Notes under the pieces: generated by a model | What the model was told of the DNA's origin: nothing | The model's database searches: none | What the model saw: only the letters and a program-made list of their open reading frames with translations | Origin: Lithospermum erythrorhizon | Lineage: Eukaryota; Streptophyta; Magnoliopsida; Boraginales; Boraginaceae | NCBI GenBank assembly: GCA_019722365.1 | Contig: JADFUC010000948.1 | Location: 30,475 to 94,474, forward strand | DNA length: 64,000 nt | Direction: 5' to 3' | Made by a program: the position numbers and the translations under genes | Shown: positions 34,264 to 46,689 of the stretch, piece by piece | How the letters are laid out: each line of letters starts with the position of its first letter | How positions within the stretch are numbered: the first letter of the stretch is position 1

Positions 34264-34445
34264 TGTCGTTTGAGCTTTTTTGAAATTGAGCATGACCATT
34301 AATTATTCATTATTCATTATTCAAAAACTATAAAATTTATATTATTGGATTAAGTCTTTAAAATATTTCATAATATTATTTTCAAATTTTTTAATAATAT
34401 GAATTAAAAATGTGAGAAGATGAATTTATCGATATGTAGAAAGAG
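34264..34445 (+). repeat. Dispersed AT-rich repeat, copy 1
   Basis: Matches 38015-38195 in the same orientation. Common blocks are TTTTTGAAATTGA, TTAATTATTCATTATT, AAAATTTATAT.ATTGGATT, TTTTTAATAATAT and ATATGTAGAAAG. No coding capacity and no clear terminal inverted repeat. It is an unclassified non-autonomous repeat. Confidence 0.55.
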
Positions 34446-36640
34446 TGGTAAAATGGATTGGAGGTATTAGTTTTCACTCTATATGAAATATAAGTGTCGA
34501 TATTATGGTGCCAAAAGTATATTTGCATGAATATGTATATTAAAAAGTATATAATCAACTTTATTGATGAACATTGATGTCTGACAGTCACGCCGTCTTC
34601 TATTTAAATGATTTTCTTGTGACTTTTATATTAAAAGTTGTTGTTATGTCAAAATTTTAAAAGTTTATTATCAGTAATATTATTAGCATGTCTTCTGAGG
34701 TTTAACTTTTTACTAAAATCCATTGCACAGATATACTTTTTAAAAGTATGTAAATGCTTTATTAAACGATTTTCATTATAATCTGATTTAGAATCTTCAC
34801 ATTCGAGCAGGAAGTCTAATGTGTGATCTCTTAGCTATTTTGTGGCTAAAATTGAGAAATTTCATAAAAAATATTTATATTATACAATTTTGAATACAAA
34901 TATATTAAGACAATCATTAAAATATATTAAGAGCTGTTAGACTCATGAAATAAAAATTTTAAGTATATTTAAAGATAATTTATACTACTAATCAATTGTG
35001 AAGGTGATGTTTCTAATAATAAATAAAATATAATAAGGTGTAATTTCTTATTAAGCAGGAAAAATAATATTCCCTAACAATAAAGAAAATAACATAAGAT
35101 TCATTCTTTATTAAAATCACCCAAAATGAAGATTATTAGGTATGTTAAAAAATTTAAAATTTATTATTAAAATTATATTATTAAAAAATACAAGAAAGAA
35201 TGCTTATAACTATGATCAAAATGAATTATAATATAAATTAAATATATAATTTATAAATTTACATAAATAATTAATTACTTTATTTATTATCTTACTTTAA
35301 ATGTTTAAACATGAAATACAAATTACATTTACTAATTAACGTTAGAAATGTAATAATTCTATCTTTGGTAAGTTATATTAATACTTACAACTCCTTGATA
35401 CCAACAATAAATTCAAAACAAAAATGCAAGAACAGTCATAATACTGGACAAATTAAATACACGAGAAAAGAGCAGACAATTTGTGATGATAAGAAACTTC
35501 ATTAGTATAAAAAATATTGAAAAATAAATTATGTAGATCCTCCAAATTGGTATATCGTTGTTACGGATAGATAGAAATACATAAATTCTAATAGAAAGTA
35601 CTAAATTGAATATTGGAACAGTATATGAGGTAAGAATGGTTGCTCGATCGATTTGAATACTTTTATAATAGTTATGTTCGTTATCACAACCAATTCAGTA
35701 ATAAAGATATTAACCAAGCTAGAAGTGACATTAACTGATGTTGGACGTTACATGTTTAACATTTAATATGGTTATTATGTCGATTGTTGTTCTATAAAAG
35801 GACAATTAATAACAAGGGTACTTTATACCTCAATACACTCAGTCATCCGAATAATCTGTCATGGACAAAATATAATTCAAAGTGAAAGTTATTTTAATGA
35901 AAATTAGATTCATTTGCTGAAAAATGATTCGCTCATATCACCTTCATATGTTTGTCTTGAGACTCAAAGGCTTGTCTCTTATACGCCAATTTATCAAAAT
36001 AATAATTAAGTTAAGATGAATTAATTAAATTAATTGTTAATCAGATTTAATTAAGGTGGGAAGTATAAAAGATGTCCATTAAATTTAGGTTCTCGATACA
36101 AACCTGCAATTCAAATCAAACCCTCGATCGAACAAAGATTCGAAAAATCAAGCCACTTGAAATTAATGATAAAAAAAATAGGTTTTAATTAGCCTAAAAT
36201 TGAACTTGAACTACGTTTCTAGAAGAGAAAGCGACCTGCATTGAATGTCTGATTAAAATTATGAATGAAACTGTTTCTTAATTCACAAAATCAGTCCTTA
36301 TGGAACATTAAAGCCATGGCTTAAAATGATGGAATCCCAAAATCACGGGGTTTAAAAATGGAAGCCTCCAGTTATGGTTTAAAATCAAATTACGGAGATT
36401 ATGTGGTTGTCAGAGACCCCGGAAGTTATGGTTCAAATCAAAGACTCACAGGTCGATAATCTCATTTGGTAGAAAAGAATGGAGCATGCTTTGTATGTGA
36501 AATAGGCGCCTATTTCCTCTTACTTTGGAGGCAAAGTAATTCCCCAAATTGTCAAATGGTCCAGATCTTATTTCAAAATTCAACGTAGATCATGATCACA
36601 CAATCGAACTAACAATCAAAACTGACATTTGAAATGAAGA
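34446..36640. other. AT-rich DNA, no gene recognised
   Basis: Small frames are present but without motifs. Around 36310-36450 a loosely repeated GTTATGGTT.AAATCAAA-type motif occurs two or three times. Nothing else supportable. Confidence 0.4.
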
Positions 36641-36641
36641 C

Positions 36642-37130
36642 TATAATACCCCCCCCGTTTAGCGGCTCTAAAAATTCCATCAACTTGTGACACTCCGCGG
36701 AAAGACACATTGAAAATATAGAAAAATGTAAGTTTACCGAAGTGGAAATCTTTAAGCAGGCGTAGTAACCTTACGTGGTGGATTTCAGAGCATACTCGGG
36801 TGGCAATGGCCTAAATCTAGATTACTACACAAAAGCATTAATTCTTGAGTTAAATGAAATCATTGAGAATCGTGAAAGTTTCTTAGAATGCTTGAATAAT
36901 CGGAATTAAGCTAAATGGCCTGATTATTCAAAAACTGAATAAACACTGATAAATTTCAGGTTTGATTCATGAAATCGAGATGTAGGAATACATTTGACGT
37001 CGGTCCTATAGTTGGATTACAGGCGGGGAAATGCAGCTCACAAAGCCCATCTGGTTAGTGATGCTTGTGGCCAAGGGTTTGACTCTTTTCATCTTGATCA
37101 TTATTTCTGACGACAATTTGCTAAGGCAGC
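36642..37130 (+). repeat. Possible gypsy LTR start, plus orientation
   Basis: TATAATACCCCCCCCGTTTAG resembles the TGTAATACCC start of gypsy LTRs seen in this window. The following text (CTCCGCGGAAAGACAC, then AAGTTTACCGAAGTGGAAAT) is non-coding and transposon-like. No internal domain or second copy was found, and the end is not defined. Confidence 0.3.
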
Positions 37131-38014
37131 TATATTAAAAGCTAAAAAATAACGCTATTTCAAAGTTTAAATCAAGTCTAGGTGAGGCTAATCTCTAATA
37201 TAGTTCCAAAATGAGGCCAAATCTCACTAAGTCCGTACGTGAGCCAAACTTCAGCTAAGTCCCTCAGTCATCTTAAATCGTTCCACAACGAAACCGCAGT
37301 TGCTGTTGTTGTTGTAGTGCAACAATGTGACCTATGACACTTGTGACATCGCTCCGCTCGAGAAGCTCAGTCCATCTTCCATCAGTGTCATGTCAGGCAC
37401 TAAGTTCCATCAAGACAAATAGCTTATCCAACTACATTGTCCCGCGCTTGAGTGAAGTACACTCGCAGGTGTTAAATTCAAAGTCCGCGGTAGTTCTTAG
37501 AAGCAAGTCCCTGCTGCGGCGGCTGTAGTAATTCCATCAAGTCTATCGTGGCCGGAGATCGAGTCGGTAGTCGAGTCATCTGACGACACGGGAATAGGGC
37601 GCTGAGAACCACGGTTGGGATACAAATCAAGTCGGACGGTCTCGAGTCCATGAGACGAACCGTCGAGTTAAATTGGGTCAAATCGAGCCTAAGTCAAGTA
37701 AATCAAATCAAATCAAATCAATCTTAAGCTCGAGCTCAAATCGGGTTCAAGTGATTCAAGTTCAAATGTCTGATTCCAACTCATGCATGACTCTGCTCAG
37801 ACCAAATCAAAGTCGAGAGTCAATGACGAGCATCTCGTAAATCATCACCCAGCCTTGAGGGACTTTCATAGTTTGGATAGTCGATCTTTCTTCGGTTGAT
37901 AAAGGCCTACACTAAGGAATTTCATTGTGGGTTTATTTTCTTACCTCTATCATAAATAATAAAAATTCCTTATGCTGCATTCGCTCCATTCAATCCGAAA
38001 TATTTGGCATTGAC
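37131..38014. other. Non-coding stretch with short tandem AATCA repeats
   Basis: More GC-rich than its flanks, with recurrent TCGAGTC-like words between 37540 and 37830 and a short pentanucleotide array (AAATC) at 37700-37721. Open frames here show no recognisable motif. Confidence 0.4.
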
Positions 38015-38195
38015 TTTTTGAAATTGAACTTTGACCGTGATTATTAATTATTCATTATTTTTAAAAATATATAAAATTTATATAATTGGATTCGTCTTTT
38101 AAATACTGTAATATTAATTTTTTAATTTTTAATAATATAATTAAAAGTAATTAAAATTAAAGATTTACCTCTGGAAATATGTAGAAAGTCAGTTC
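38015..38195 (+). repeat. Dispersed AT-rich repeat, copy 2
   Basis: Second copy of the repeat at 34264-34445. A further AATAATATAATTAAAAGTAAT segment is duplicated within the next 80 bp (38135 and 38206). Confidence 0.55.
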
Positions 38196-38642
38196 TTTTT
38201 TAATATTTTAATAATATAATTAAAAGTAATTAAAAATTAAAAAGTAACATTATTTGCCTCTTTAAATTTTATGTGACTTTTATAAATAACAAATTCTAGA
38301 AGAATACATATTAATGATATATTAGGATCAACTTGAAGATATTTAGGATTAATTAAATAGTATTTTCATTTCTATTTTATATTAACTTCTTAACCCTATT
38401 GAAATTATGGTTGTGTGTAATTATGATGAACTTTAATGAGTTAATTGTGAAATGATACAGATAATTGATGATGCTTGATTAATTGAATTTTGATGCATCA
38501 GGCTTTTCTAAGGTTATTTTAGTCCTTTGTCTGTGACTATACATTTAAAAACAAACGGAAAATCGGGTTATTGTAAGTCACATTCGAGCCAAGGTGTCGT
38601 ATTGACACTATGTCCCTCTCTTGATTCACAGGCTGATGCTCT

Positions 38643-38927
38643 TTGTTTACCAAAATTTTCATTTATTACATATGCTTAAACCTCATGAAATATACCCAAG
38701 TTTTCAAGATCACGGAAGACCTCACGAGGCGATTAAAACTAAATATGAATGAGAGCATGGAGGAAGCGAGATTGGGAGGAATTATGAGGGATGAATCTGG
38801 AACATTGTGTTTGCTATTAGTAGTTTCATGGAAGTATGGAACCTTTTTTATTTGGGTAAATAAATCACTCATGAGCTTATATATACTTATGATAAGGGCA
38901 ATGGCAGATGAAATGCGGACAGTGTGA
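38643..38927 (+). pseudogene. RNase H-like scrap (non-LTR retrotransposon type)
   Basis: A 94-codon open frame contains RRLKLNMNESMEEARLGGIM followed directly by RDESGTLC. This parallels the K.N.DG.......GG..RD..G pattern that begins the RNase H domain (RVT_3 type) of plant LINEs. The first catalytic aspartate of that pattern reads asparagine-glutamate here. Only this block is recognisable. The assignment is tentative. Confidence 0.35.
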
Positions 38928-40022
38928 GCTGGAGCAGACGAAGAGGATAGGGCAAATTTTTAAAAATTTTATTCTCCCCCAAAGAAGAGGATTAGTTTAC
39001 CATACTCAACTTTGTTTATTGTGACCAATGGTAGGCAGATACCATTGAATCACCTACAAATTTATTCCCAATGGCGAAAAAGAGGTTATTCACGAAAACC
39101 CCACCGTATGAAGTGAAAGAAAAATTTGGACAAATCCGAATCACCCCATGAATACCATTGAGGAATATGGTCATGACACGGATGGTATGCTAAAGAGTAG
39201 AGATGGAGAAGTTGATCAGAGGATAGCAGAGGAATTCGTGGACACAGGAGCCGGGCGGAACCTCTCTGCTTGAAGTCCTGACGAGAGAATAGAAACTTCG
39301 CGCGAGATGCGGGAAGTCACCCGTGAGGCAATGGCGTGATCCGTCACGAGATTGGTTGAGTCAACGTTGGCACATGTCGAGGGGGCCCAGCGCGGGGGAG
39401 AGATTGAGGGGTGAAGAAAGAACTATGCTAGGAGAGAAGTATACCTAAATACGCTACCTCAGAAATGTAAAACTATTTGATTTTTGGGATGCGGTACACG
39501 ATCCGATTGCATCGCGCCCAATGATCATGAATTCCCGTGGGCCAGATGTTGGTGAATGCGGGAAGCTTTGCGGAGCATCCTATATTTATCCCTTATCATT
39601 AGTTGGGGTTGCCTTTACTTGATATGCTCTGACGATGAATGACTCGAGATGAAGTTCAATTCCATTGGATTTTCTTGTGGGTTGAGTTTATCAATGAGGA
39701 ATGGCAACATTGGATTTTTCATAACAGGTTAGAACTTAAAAGTCAACAATCGAGGCTCGATTCACGGTAGTGGACATTGATGAAATCTTTACTGATAGTT
39801 GATTGGAAACCCAGTATTATTGCATTGCGAGGCATCTTGCCCGTTAATACCGAAGATGAAGTTCCTTACCGTAGAGGGCATAGGGGAAATATGTGATGTC
39901 GAGAAGAGAACTTAGAAATTTGTGTTAGCATCGGACTTAGAACCATCACTTGGAAAAGAGCCGGAAAGTCAAAGAAACACGATCGAGAAAATCATCCTCA
40001 GGTGATGTCCACAAACGGTGAG
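38928..40022. other. Unassigned, mixed composition
   Basis: Includes a locally GC-rich segment at 39240-39410 and no readable domain. It lies immediately outside the LTR of copia C and may be remnants of an older element. Confidence 0.35.
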
Positions 40023-40883
40023 CGTTAGTGCATGAAAAATTGGCCAAGTATTTTGCGGTGTCTTGACTAAGCGTCTTTGATAGATGGTAACAACGACTCT
40101 CGATGGCATAGTGTATCTTCGAAGAAGATTTTATTTCCATTTATAAAGGAGATACCGATAGATGATTTGGTTAACATGAAAGGCATTACTTGGTGATCAG
40201 ATAAGTAGATATGATTTAGTTAATCGAAAAGGCATTACTTGGTGATCAGTAGAAGATACAACCTAAAAAAGAAGGAAGAGGACCAGTGCATTTAATATAT
40301 TTCTGAATGGAAGTTTTTTTTTGTAGTAATCTTTTGCCATAAATTTTGTTGTCTTTCTCTGTTATATAAAGACCTCTAAATCTGAGACCGAAGTTGGTCT
40401 CATGAACAAGAGATTTATCCGTTAGTATTTGTGAAAGAAAGCGATCTTTGAGGATTTTATTTTATTTTATGCAGTGAATGTAAAGTGTTCTATAAAATCC
40501 CCTTTGATTGTCCAAGCATTGTTAACACTTGAATTCTGTGATGCTTGTATAGTGACTTTTATGTAGTAGACCTGTACTAGGATACGTAGTGTGTGGGTGG
40601 AGGGGATAGGTATGATGAAGTCGAGGCTTTTGGACTTATATACATATAGATAGGAGTAGAATAGGGTATAGAAAGAGATGGGGAGGTCGCATAAGCTGTT
40701 GTAAATTCTCTCTGTCATGAGTGGAATCATGAGGCGAGGTTGTCTTACAATGACGTGGGTGTATATTCTTGGGTTACCAGGATGTTTGTGTTTTCTTGTT
40801 GAGTTGTCTTACATTTTAAGTCAAGGTAGTCTTAGAGTTGTATTGATACTTGTACTTAACAATTATGCGATGTGATGATTACA
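40023..40883 (+). repeat. 5' LTR of copia C
   Basis: Starts at the GTTAGTGCATGAA found in copia A (here preceded by C for T) and ends GATTACA, followed by CTTTTAAATTATGATGTCAG, the PBS region. It shares the GGCATTACTTGGTGATCAG-type internal block twice in succession (about 40180 and 40222), a small tandem duplication specific to this copy. Confidence 0.7.
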
Positions 40884-40984
40884 CTTTTAAATTATGATGT
40901 CAGTCGGGCGCTCTAGCGTGAAGTGAGATCGGTGTAATCTTTTCTGAATGAAAGGTTTTAGGGAGGAGGCTCTACTACTCGACC

Positions 40985-42540
40985 GCGGTTTACTCGACCA
41001 CAGTTCTTGATGGAACCAACTATGCCTACTGGAAGGCTAGGATGACTGCATTCCTTAAATCCATGAATACGAGGCATTAGATAGTGATGCGTGTTGGATA
41101 GACTGTCCTTGTTATCATAAACAATGATGATATGTGTGGCAATTGAAGCTAGAATGGAATTGAACATGGAAAACAGGAAGTTACTTTAGCAAATAACAAG
41201 ATATAGATACTATCTTCAATGCTCTAAGATCTCAATGTGTTTAAGTTGATAAACACATATCTTTGTAACCAAAAACTTCGATAGGATACTTTTGCAAGCT
41301 TCATATGGAACTTTGAAATTACGGATTGAGACTTGACGATTAACAACAAGACTGAAGCACTAAAATAGAAGAAATGAATCTATAGCCATGTACAACAACA
41401 CATTGAAGGATATGGCTAACGAGTCTTTTTCGTTGGGGGAACCTATGAGTAATGAAAAATTGGTGAGGAAAGTACTAAGAACATTGCCCAAAAGGTTTGC
41501 TCATAAGGTAACGGCTATTGAAGAAGCTCATGATTTGACTACTATGAGTCTGGATGAATTGATTGGTAATTTAGCTACATTCGAGATGTCCCTTAATGAA
41601 GGAGAATCTAGCAAGAAGAAAGGAGTTGCTTTAAAGCTATACATAGATGGTATTGATGAACAATTGAGGAAACCATAAATATGTCACGTACTAAAATTTC
41701 CATGAAGCCATAAGCGATTTAACAAGAAACAGCTCAATGGGAATGACGGTCCATCAGTTACTGACAAAGACAACAACAGGTGGAAGAAGGCTGAGTGAAG
41801 CGAAAAACCGTTAAAAGGTCGGTGCGGAAGACCAAAAGATATTCAATACAGAGAATGTGATGAAGAACTACCTCGAAATAGCGATGAACTACTGTAAACT
41901 GAAATGATGGAAAATTCGGAGGATGGACCGCAGATGTTCACTGTTAATAACTTTGTGGCCTTTACGAGTGTTTGAACCAACCTCTTCACATTTGTTGTGG
42001 ATGACAACAATGAGAACTGAGGAAGATATGGTGATGAAGAGTTGAACAGAAGTGCAAAATTGATATACCCAAATGGATGGCATTTTGCATGATGTATATA
42101 CCAAGGAAGTGCAGTGAAAGAAATAAATTGAAGACAAAAAATAGGAGACTAGGAAAAGGTGGAGGATCAAGATCACAAGATTAATCACTTGAGGCTCAAG
42201 TTAAGGCACTAAGAAGGGTTTAAAAGAGAAATGATGATGAATTCAAGCTTGCGGATATTACGGAGAAAATCCTTGAAGTTAGTATTAAAAGGCTGTTAGG
42301 GATAATACGAGGGAATTGGGTTCGACAAATGGCTTATGGACTGAGAGGAAGCTACCAAATTTGGTTCAAGGTTGGTCCATACATGTCAACAACGAAACAG
42401 CGATTCAGTCATCAGAAGGAATCGAAGTATGGTATTATGCATGTGGCTTCGTTCCGTCTGATAATGCGGTAATAGTATACTAGTTGCTCGGTGGATTATT
42501 TGAGAGGAACAAAAAGTTTGAAGTTGAATGATCGAAAATA
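40985..42540 (+). pseudogene. gag: Copia C gag, broken
   Basis: Begins LDGTNYAYWKARMTAFLKSM (about 41008-41065). The open piece 41388-41678 reads TLKDMANESFSLGEP, NEKLVRKVLRTLPKRFAHKV and then LTTMSLDELIGNLATFEMSL, the full conserved copia gag block. The zinc knuckle at about 41850 is degraded (only an RECDEELP-like remnant). A glutamate/lysine-rich segment (42100-42230) corresponds to the coiled-coil part of SIRE-like gag. Multiple frameshifts. Confidence 0.72.
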
Positions 42541-42554
42541 CAACGATAGATTAG

Positions 42555-45500
42555 TGATACGTTTAGGTATTTAGAGATTTTAAGTTTTAATTGAATGAAA
42601 TAGTATTATTTGGGTGGCCAATATAATTTGAGTATATAAATGTTAATGTTTGGAAGTTGGTTGTCGAGATAAGTTAAAAGCGAAGTATCGATTGAATTAA
42701 GCGATCGGGTTCACGCATAAAACTTTGAGCAACCCGTTAAACTCATGCTTAATGAGCCCAAACACTTTGAAGACCACCTTAACTACTCGAGACGCGACTC
42801 GAACCTGTACTCCTATTTCATTTTTCACTTTTCTCCCTCGTCTTTTACGGTTTGGAGATTTTAAGCATTTTGGATTCTCACCGACTTCGCGCTTCGGTAG
42901 AAAATTCGCACCTTTTAGATTTCTATGATTTCGGTTGACTTTAGTTGAATTTTTCTATTTTGGTTTAAATTGTATTAATAAGTTCTTAGGTTCTTAAATT
43001 AGTTGTTTTAGAGTTAAATTGGAGGATTGTTGAGTAGTTCATGGGTTATGGAACGTTTGACTTTTGTTGACTTGATTTGACTTTTGAGGAATTAGGGCAC
43101 ATATGAGTGAGAATTGTCATCTAGCTGAGGATTCTTGTGGTCAAGAAGTTATAATAATAGTTGTAGGTTGAATTGTGTTGTTGATTGGGTTAATAGTTGA
43201 CTTTTGGAGTTGACTTCTTCAATTTCTTTGGGTGTATAATAATGTTATGGAACTTTAATATAGTTGTTTAGGGAGTATAATTTGGATGTTTGAGGTTGAT
43301 GGGTGGAGGACATTGTTGGGTTAAGTTATTTAGTGAGTAATGGTGGAGTGTTGAACTAGAGGTTGATTATAATGGGTTAATTAGTTGGTGATTGATTGTT
43401 GGATTGATTGAAATGTGACTAACGTGTTATTGTTGGGATAATAAAGGGATGATCGAATGTTGGGAATTATGAAGTTGGTAAATTGAATGTAGTTAAGTTG
43501 GGATTTTAGAAGTTGATACTACTTTCGGGGATAGGATAATTACTAAAAGGTTGTTTGGTGTGAGGCGTAGGTATAATGGGGTTTGCTAGATGTTACTGAG
43601 AGAGGCTATTCTCTGGAATGTATTATAGTATATAATTCTTTGAATAGGAGTTGAGTTGGGACCCGTACGAGGAATTTGCCTAGGTTAGCATTCTTGCTTT
43701 TTGAAGTCTAGATTAATTATCTCGCAGTGTTACTTTATGTACATACTTTAAATTGTATGAGCATTGTCCTTATAGTATGATTATGTGTGAATGGTATACG
43801 TGTCCTTGGCAGAAACACGATTATGTGAGAATGGTATACATGTAATGGATTTATACGATTATCTTGTGATTCGTTTGTGTAGACCATAATATGATTATGT
43901 GACTATATTCTCTGACGTTGAAGGTTCTTTGGATGTAAGTAGCTTGAACTCTGACTTATGTTTACGTGGCACTTGTCGGCCTTGTTATATTTACGTAAAA
44001 CTATTAACAATGGCCTTGTTGGCACTTCATTGTAAATGGCCTTATCATGCTGTTATTTCCATATGGCATGTTGTTCATTGTATTTACGTGGCTTGTGTTG
44101 GTTGTGATTGATTCTGATTGTGAGATATTTTTAGCTTCTGTGCTTGATATTGTTTGGGGTAAGTGGTTAGGTGGAGTATGAGTGACATCGGTGACTTGAG
44201 TATTAGGATATGACATAGTTGGGATGATAGGGGTTAGGTGAGTGCTCACTTCGTATAGGATATGTGTTATTGGCGCTTATAACTGTGTATAAGTGCGGTT
44301 TACACTATACTTAGTGTATAAGTGCGGTGTGATTATCGATTGGTCCATTCACGGGTAGGCGGATTGAGCGTATCTGCAATTAGAGGTTGGTATAGTTGTG
44401 GGATATGAGATGAGGTGACTTGAGAGTATTAGGATGTGACCACATAGTTGAGATGATTAGGGGTTAGGTGGCTCTCATTATTGCGGGGATATGTATTATT
44501 GGCTTACCACTTTGTGTACCAAAGTCTGTGCTTATAGCAGGGTGTATAGATCTGGTTTTGCCTTATACTTAGTGTATAAATGCGGTGTGCCTTATACTTG
44601 TCTCAAGTGCGGTGTCTTATAACATTATTATGGTATGGTTTTATATGCTTGGTGTATAAGTGCGGTGTATGTATACTTGGTGACATATAAGTGCGGTGTG
44701 CCTTATACTTAGTGTATAAGTCTTGATTGTGCCTTATACTTAAAACATAAGTCTGGGTGCCTTATACTTTGTGCTATGAAGTGCGGTTTGGCTTTATACT
44801 TCGGTATACGTGCGGTGTGAATGCTCGTTTGGTCCGTTCACTGTAGGCACAGTTGAGCGTATCGCGTTAGAGGTTGTATAGTTGTGGGGATATGAGAGAT
44901 AGATGATTGATGTCTAGAGTTATATTCGTTGTTGAGTCTCTTGAGTTCTTTAAAGGTGATTGTGTGCTTTTCTTTTGGAATTATGTTGTATGACACTTAT
45001 TAGGTAATGGGATATATATATATATGTCTTCATTGATATTTGACATGTGGTTTAAATTTTACATGGTGTTGTATGATGCATTTTATGACTTTTATTGGTT
45101 ATGAGCGTTGTCTTGATTATACTAGATGTTGCCTTGATGAGATTATGTATCGGAATTAGGTTTCAGTTGATTATTGATATGTTATCGGATTTTCTTGTAG
45201 GTTCTAGGGGTGTGTCGTTGTCCTTCAAGTTTAAAAGAAAATTAAATTTGGTTAATGGTTGAGATAACTTTTGAGCAATTTAGTACTAAATATTAGAAAT
45301 TAACGTCGAGCTAATCTAGATGATATTGATATTTTATATATATAGTGGAAAGTTGGATTCAAACTTGTTAGTATTATATAGGTTGTGATCTAACACGTTA
45401 ATACCATTGAGGTAAATAAGTTCAAGTAAGTTATCTTGATTTAAAATATCGTTACTGGGTGTATTAAGATAATGATACGATTTGGAGTTAACTTTATGAT

Positions 45501-46350
45501 AAACATTTAGATGCCATAGGAGGTGTCTCGACTATAATTTAGGAGATAAAAACTTTAATTTATGAACTAAAGATGATGGTTGAGTTGTATATGGCAGGTT
45601 ATAGATGTTGAGATATATGTTTGATTGTTAATAATGTTTAGAGTTGTATATTATAGCGGAATTATCTATATTTACGAAAGGTAACAAATAGAGGTATCTA
45701 ATGATTAAGGCATCTTGTGAGTAAGTTATTGACGTGATATGGGTTATCGGTGTTAGTTGAAGGCCATTAAGGAAAGATTATATTGTGGTGAGTAGCATTT
45801 AAATCACTCTTGAGGTATATAGTGCTTTTAATGAGTGGGGTCTTGATTATCTGTATGAGTGGTATGTTAACCGTAATATTTGAATTCACTTGACTTTTAG
45901 TTGACTCCTATTTCCCTAATAGGCGGGCGTTTTATGCCTAGGTTGTTGGGATGGCCGAGATGCATTAGGCTAGAATGGCTGCGTGCCAGATAGCGATGAG
46001 TGGCTTGAAGACCTCGGCAGTCATACTTTTGCTCTGATTGAAGTCTTTGTTATGTAATAATTATTGTTGTCTCTGATTTGAAAACAAAATGATTTGATGT
46101 TGTATGTATTATTACTTTTCGATTGTTGTAGTATTGGTTAGTTCACGATGGGCCGAGTTGTATTGTTTTATTTATGATGATGTTATTAAGTAAGTCATTT
46201 TTAATGTTATCCATGTTGATGACTCGATTATTCGAGTTGATGTGGTCACGCCAAAATTTTGAGTCGTCTGGCTATCGTGTGTGGAAAAGAAAGGTGACAT
46301 TTCCGCCGCTGCTTATAAGCTATATCTGATCCCTCTGAAACTCAATGATT
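42555..46350 (+). repeat. Chromoviral (Tekay-like) LTR inside copia C
   Basis: Plus-strand relative of the gypsy-1 LTR. It starts near TGATACGTTTAGG (compare TGTAATACCCGTTCAGG) and has the GTTGACTT-rich segment near 43050-43210. It then carries GGCCTTGTTATATTTACGT-type units (43975-44105), a large array of CTTATACTTAGTGTATAAG-type palindromic units (44265-44810), and a 3' part with ATGGCCGAGATGCATTAGGC (45951-45970) and GAAGTCTTTGTTATGTAATA. No gypsy coding domain adjoins it. It separates gag from protease of copia C and so is probably a solo LTR. Exact ends are approximate. Confidence 0.55.
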
Positions 46351-46414
46351 GAAAGGTAAATATTTTTTTGAGTCAAAATTACTTTACACACCTCCAAATG
46401 GAATCGGCCGAATC

Positions 46415-46640
46415 CGGTTGGTACTTTTGAAAGTGGTTGTTTAAGACACATGACAAGTAAAAGGATTTATCTAAATGGATATTCTCCTTGGGTGATCACA
46501 CTTTTGAGGCAATGGAACAAAGAAAATTTTTCGCATGAGGAGTTGAATGTTAATGAAACACCACAGTTAGCGATATTGTTGGTCAGAGGTTTAACAATTA
46601 AATCTGTTAGTGTAAGTCGACTTTAATGTGATGATGGCAG
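46415..46640 (+). pseudogene. Copia C protease end and pre-integrase domain
   Basis: After WYF and a frameshift the sequence reads ESGCLRHMTSKRIYL (about 46422-46470), matching DSGCSRHMTG..S.L after the copia protease site. Then follows HEELNVNETPQLAILLVRGL and TIKSVSVSRL (46540-46625), matching the GAG_pre-integrase block ending NLISVSQL. This shows that copia C continues on the far side of the chromoviral LTR. Confidence 0.62.
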
Positions 46641-46689
46641 AAAGTATGCTTTAGCGAGGAGGAATTGCCTGACACACTATTATTATAGC

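Larger units (their letters stand above)
40023..46689 (+). mobile_element. Ty1/copia element C (same family as A)
   Basis: LTR (40023-40883), PBS-like site, gag (40985-42540), then a plus-strand chromoviral LTR (42555-46350), then the protease/pre-integrase part of the same copia (46415-46640). RT, PTPD ORF and 3' LTR are absent; repeat X copy 2 follows. LTR and gag match copia A closely in order and wording. Confidence 0.68.

Noticed and set aside
44265..44810. Regularly spaced palindromic units as a CRISPR array or satellite centromere
   Set aside because: Unit and spacer lengths vary, the array lies within an LTR, and related arrays occur in the other LTR copies.
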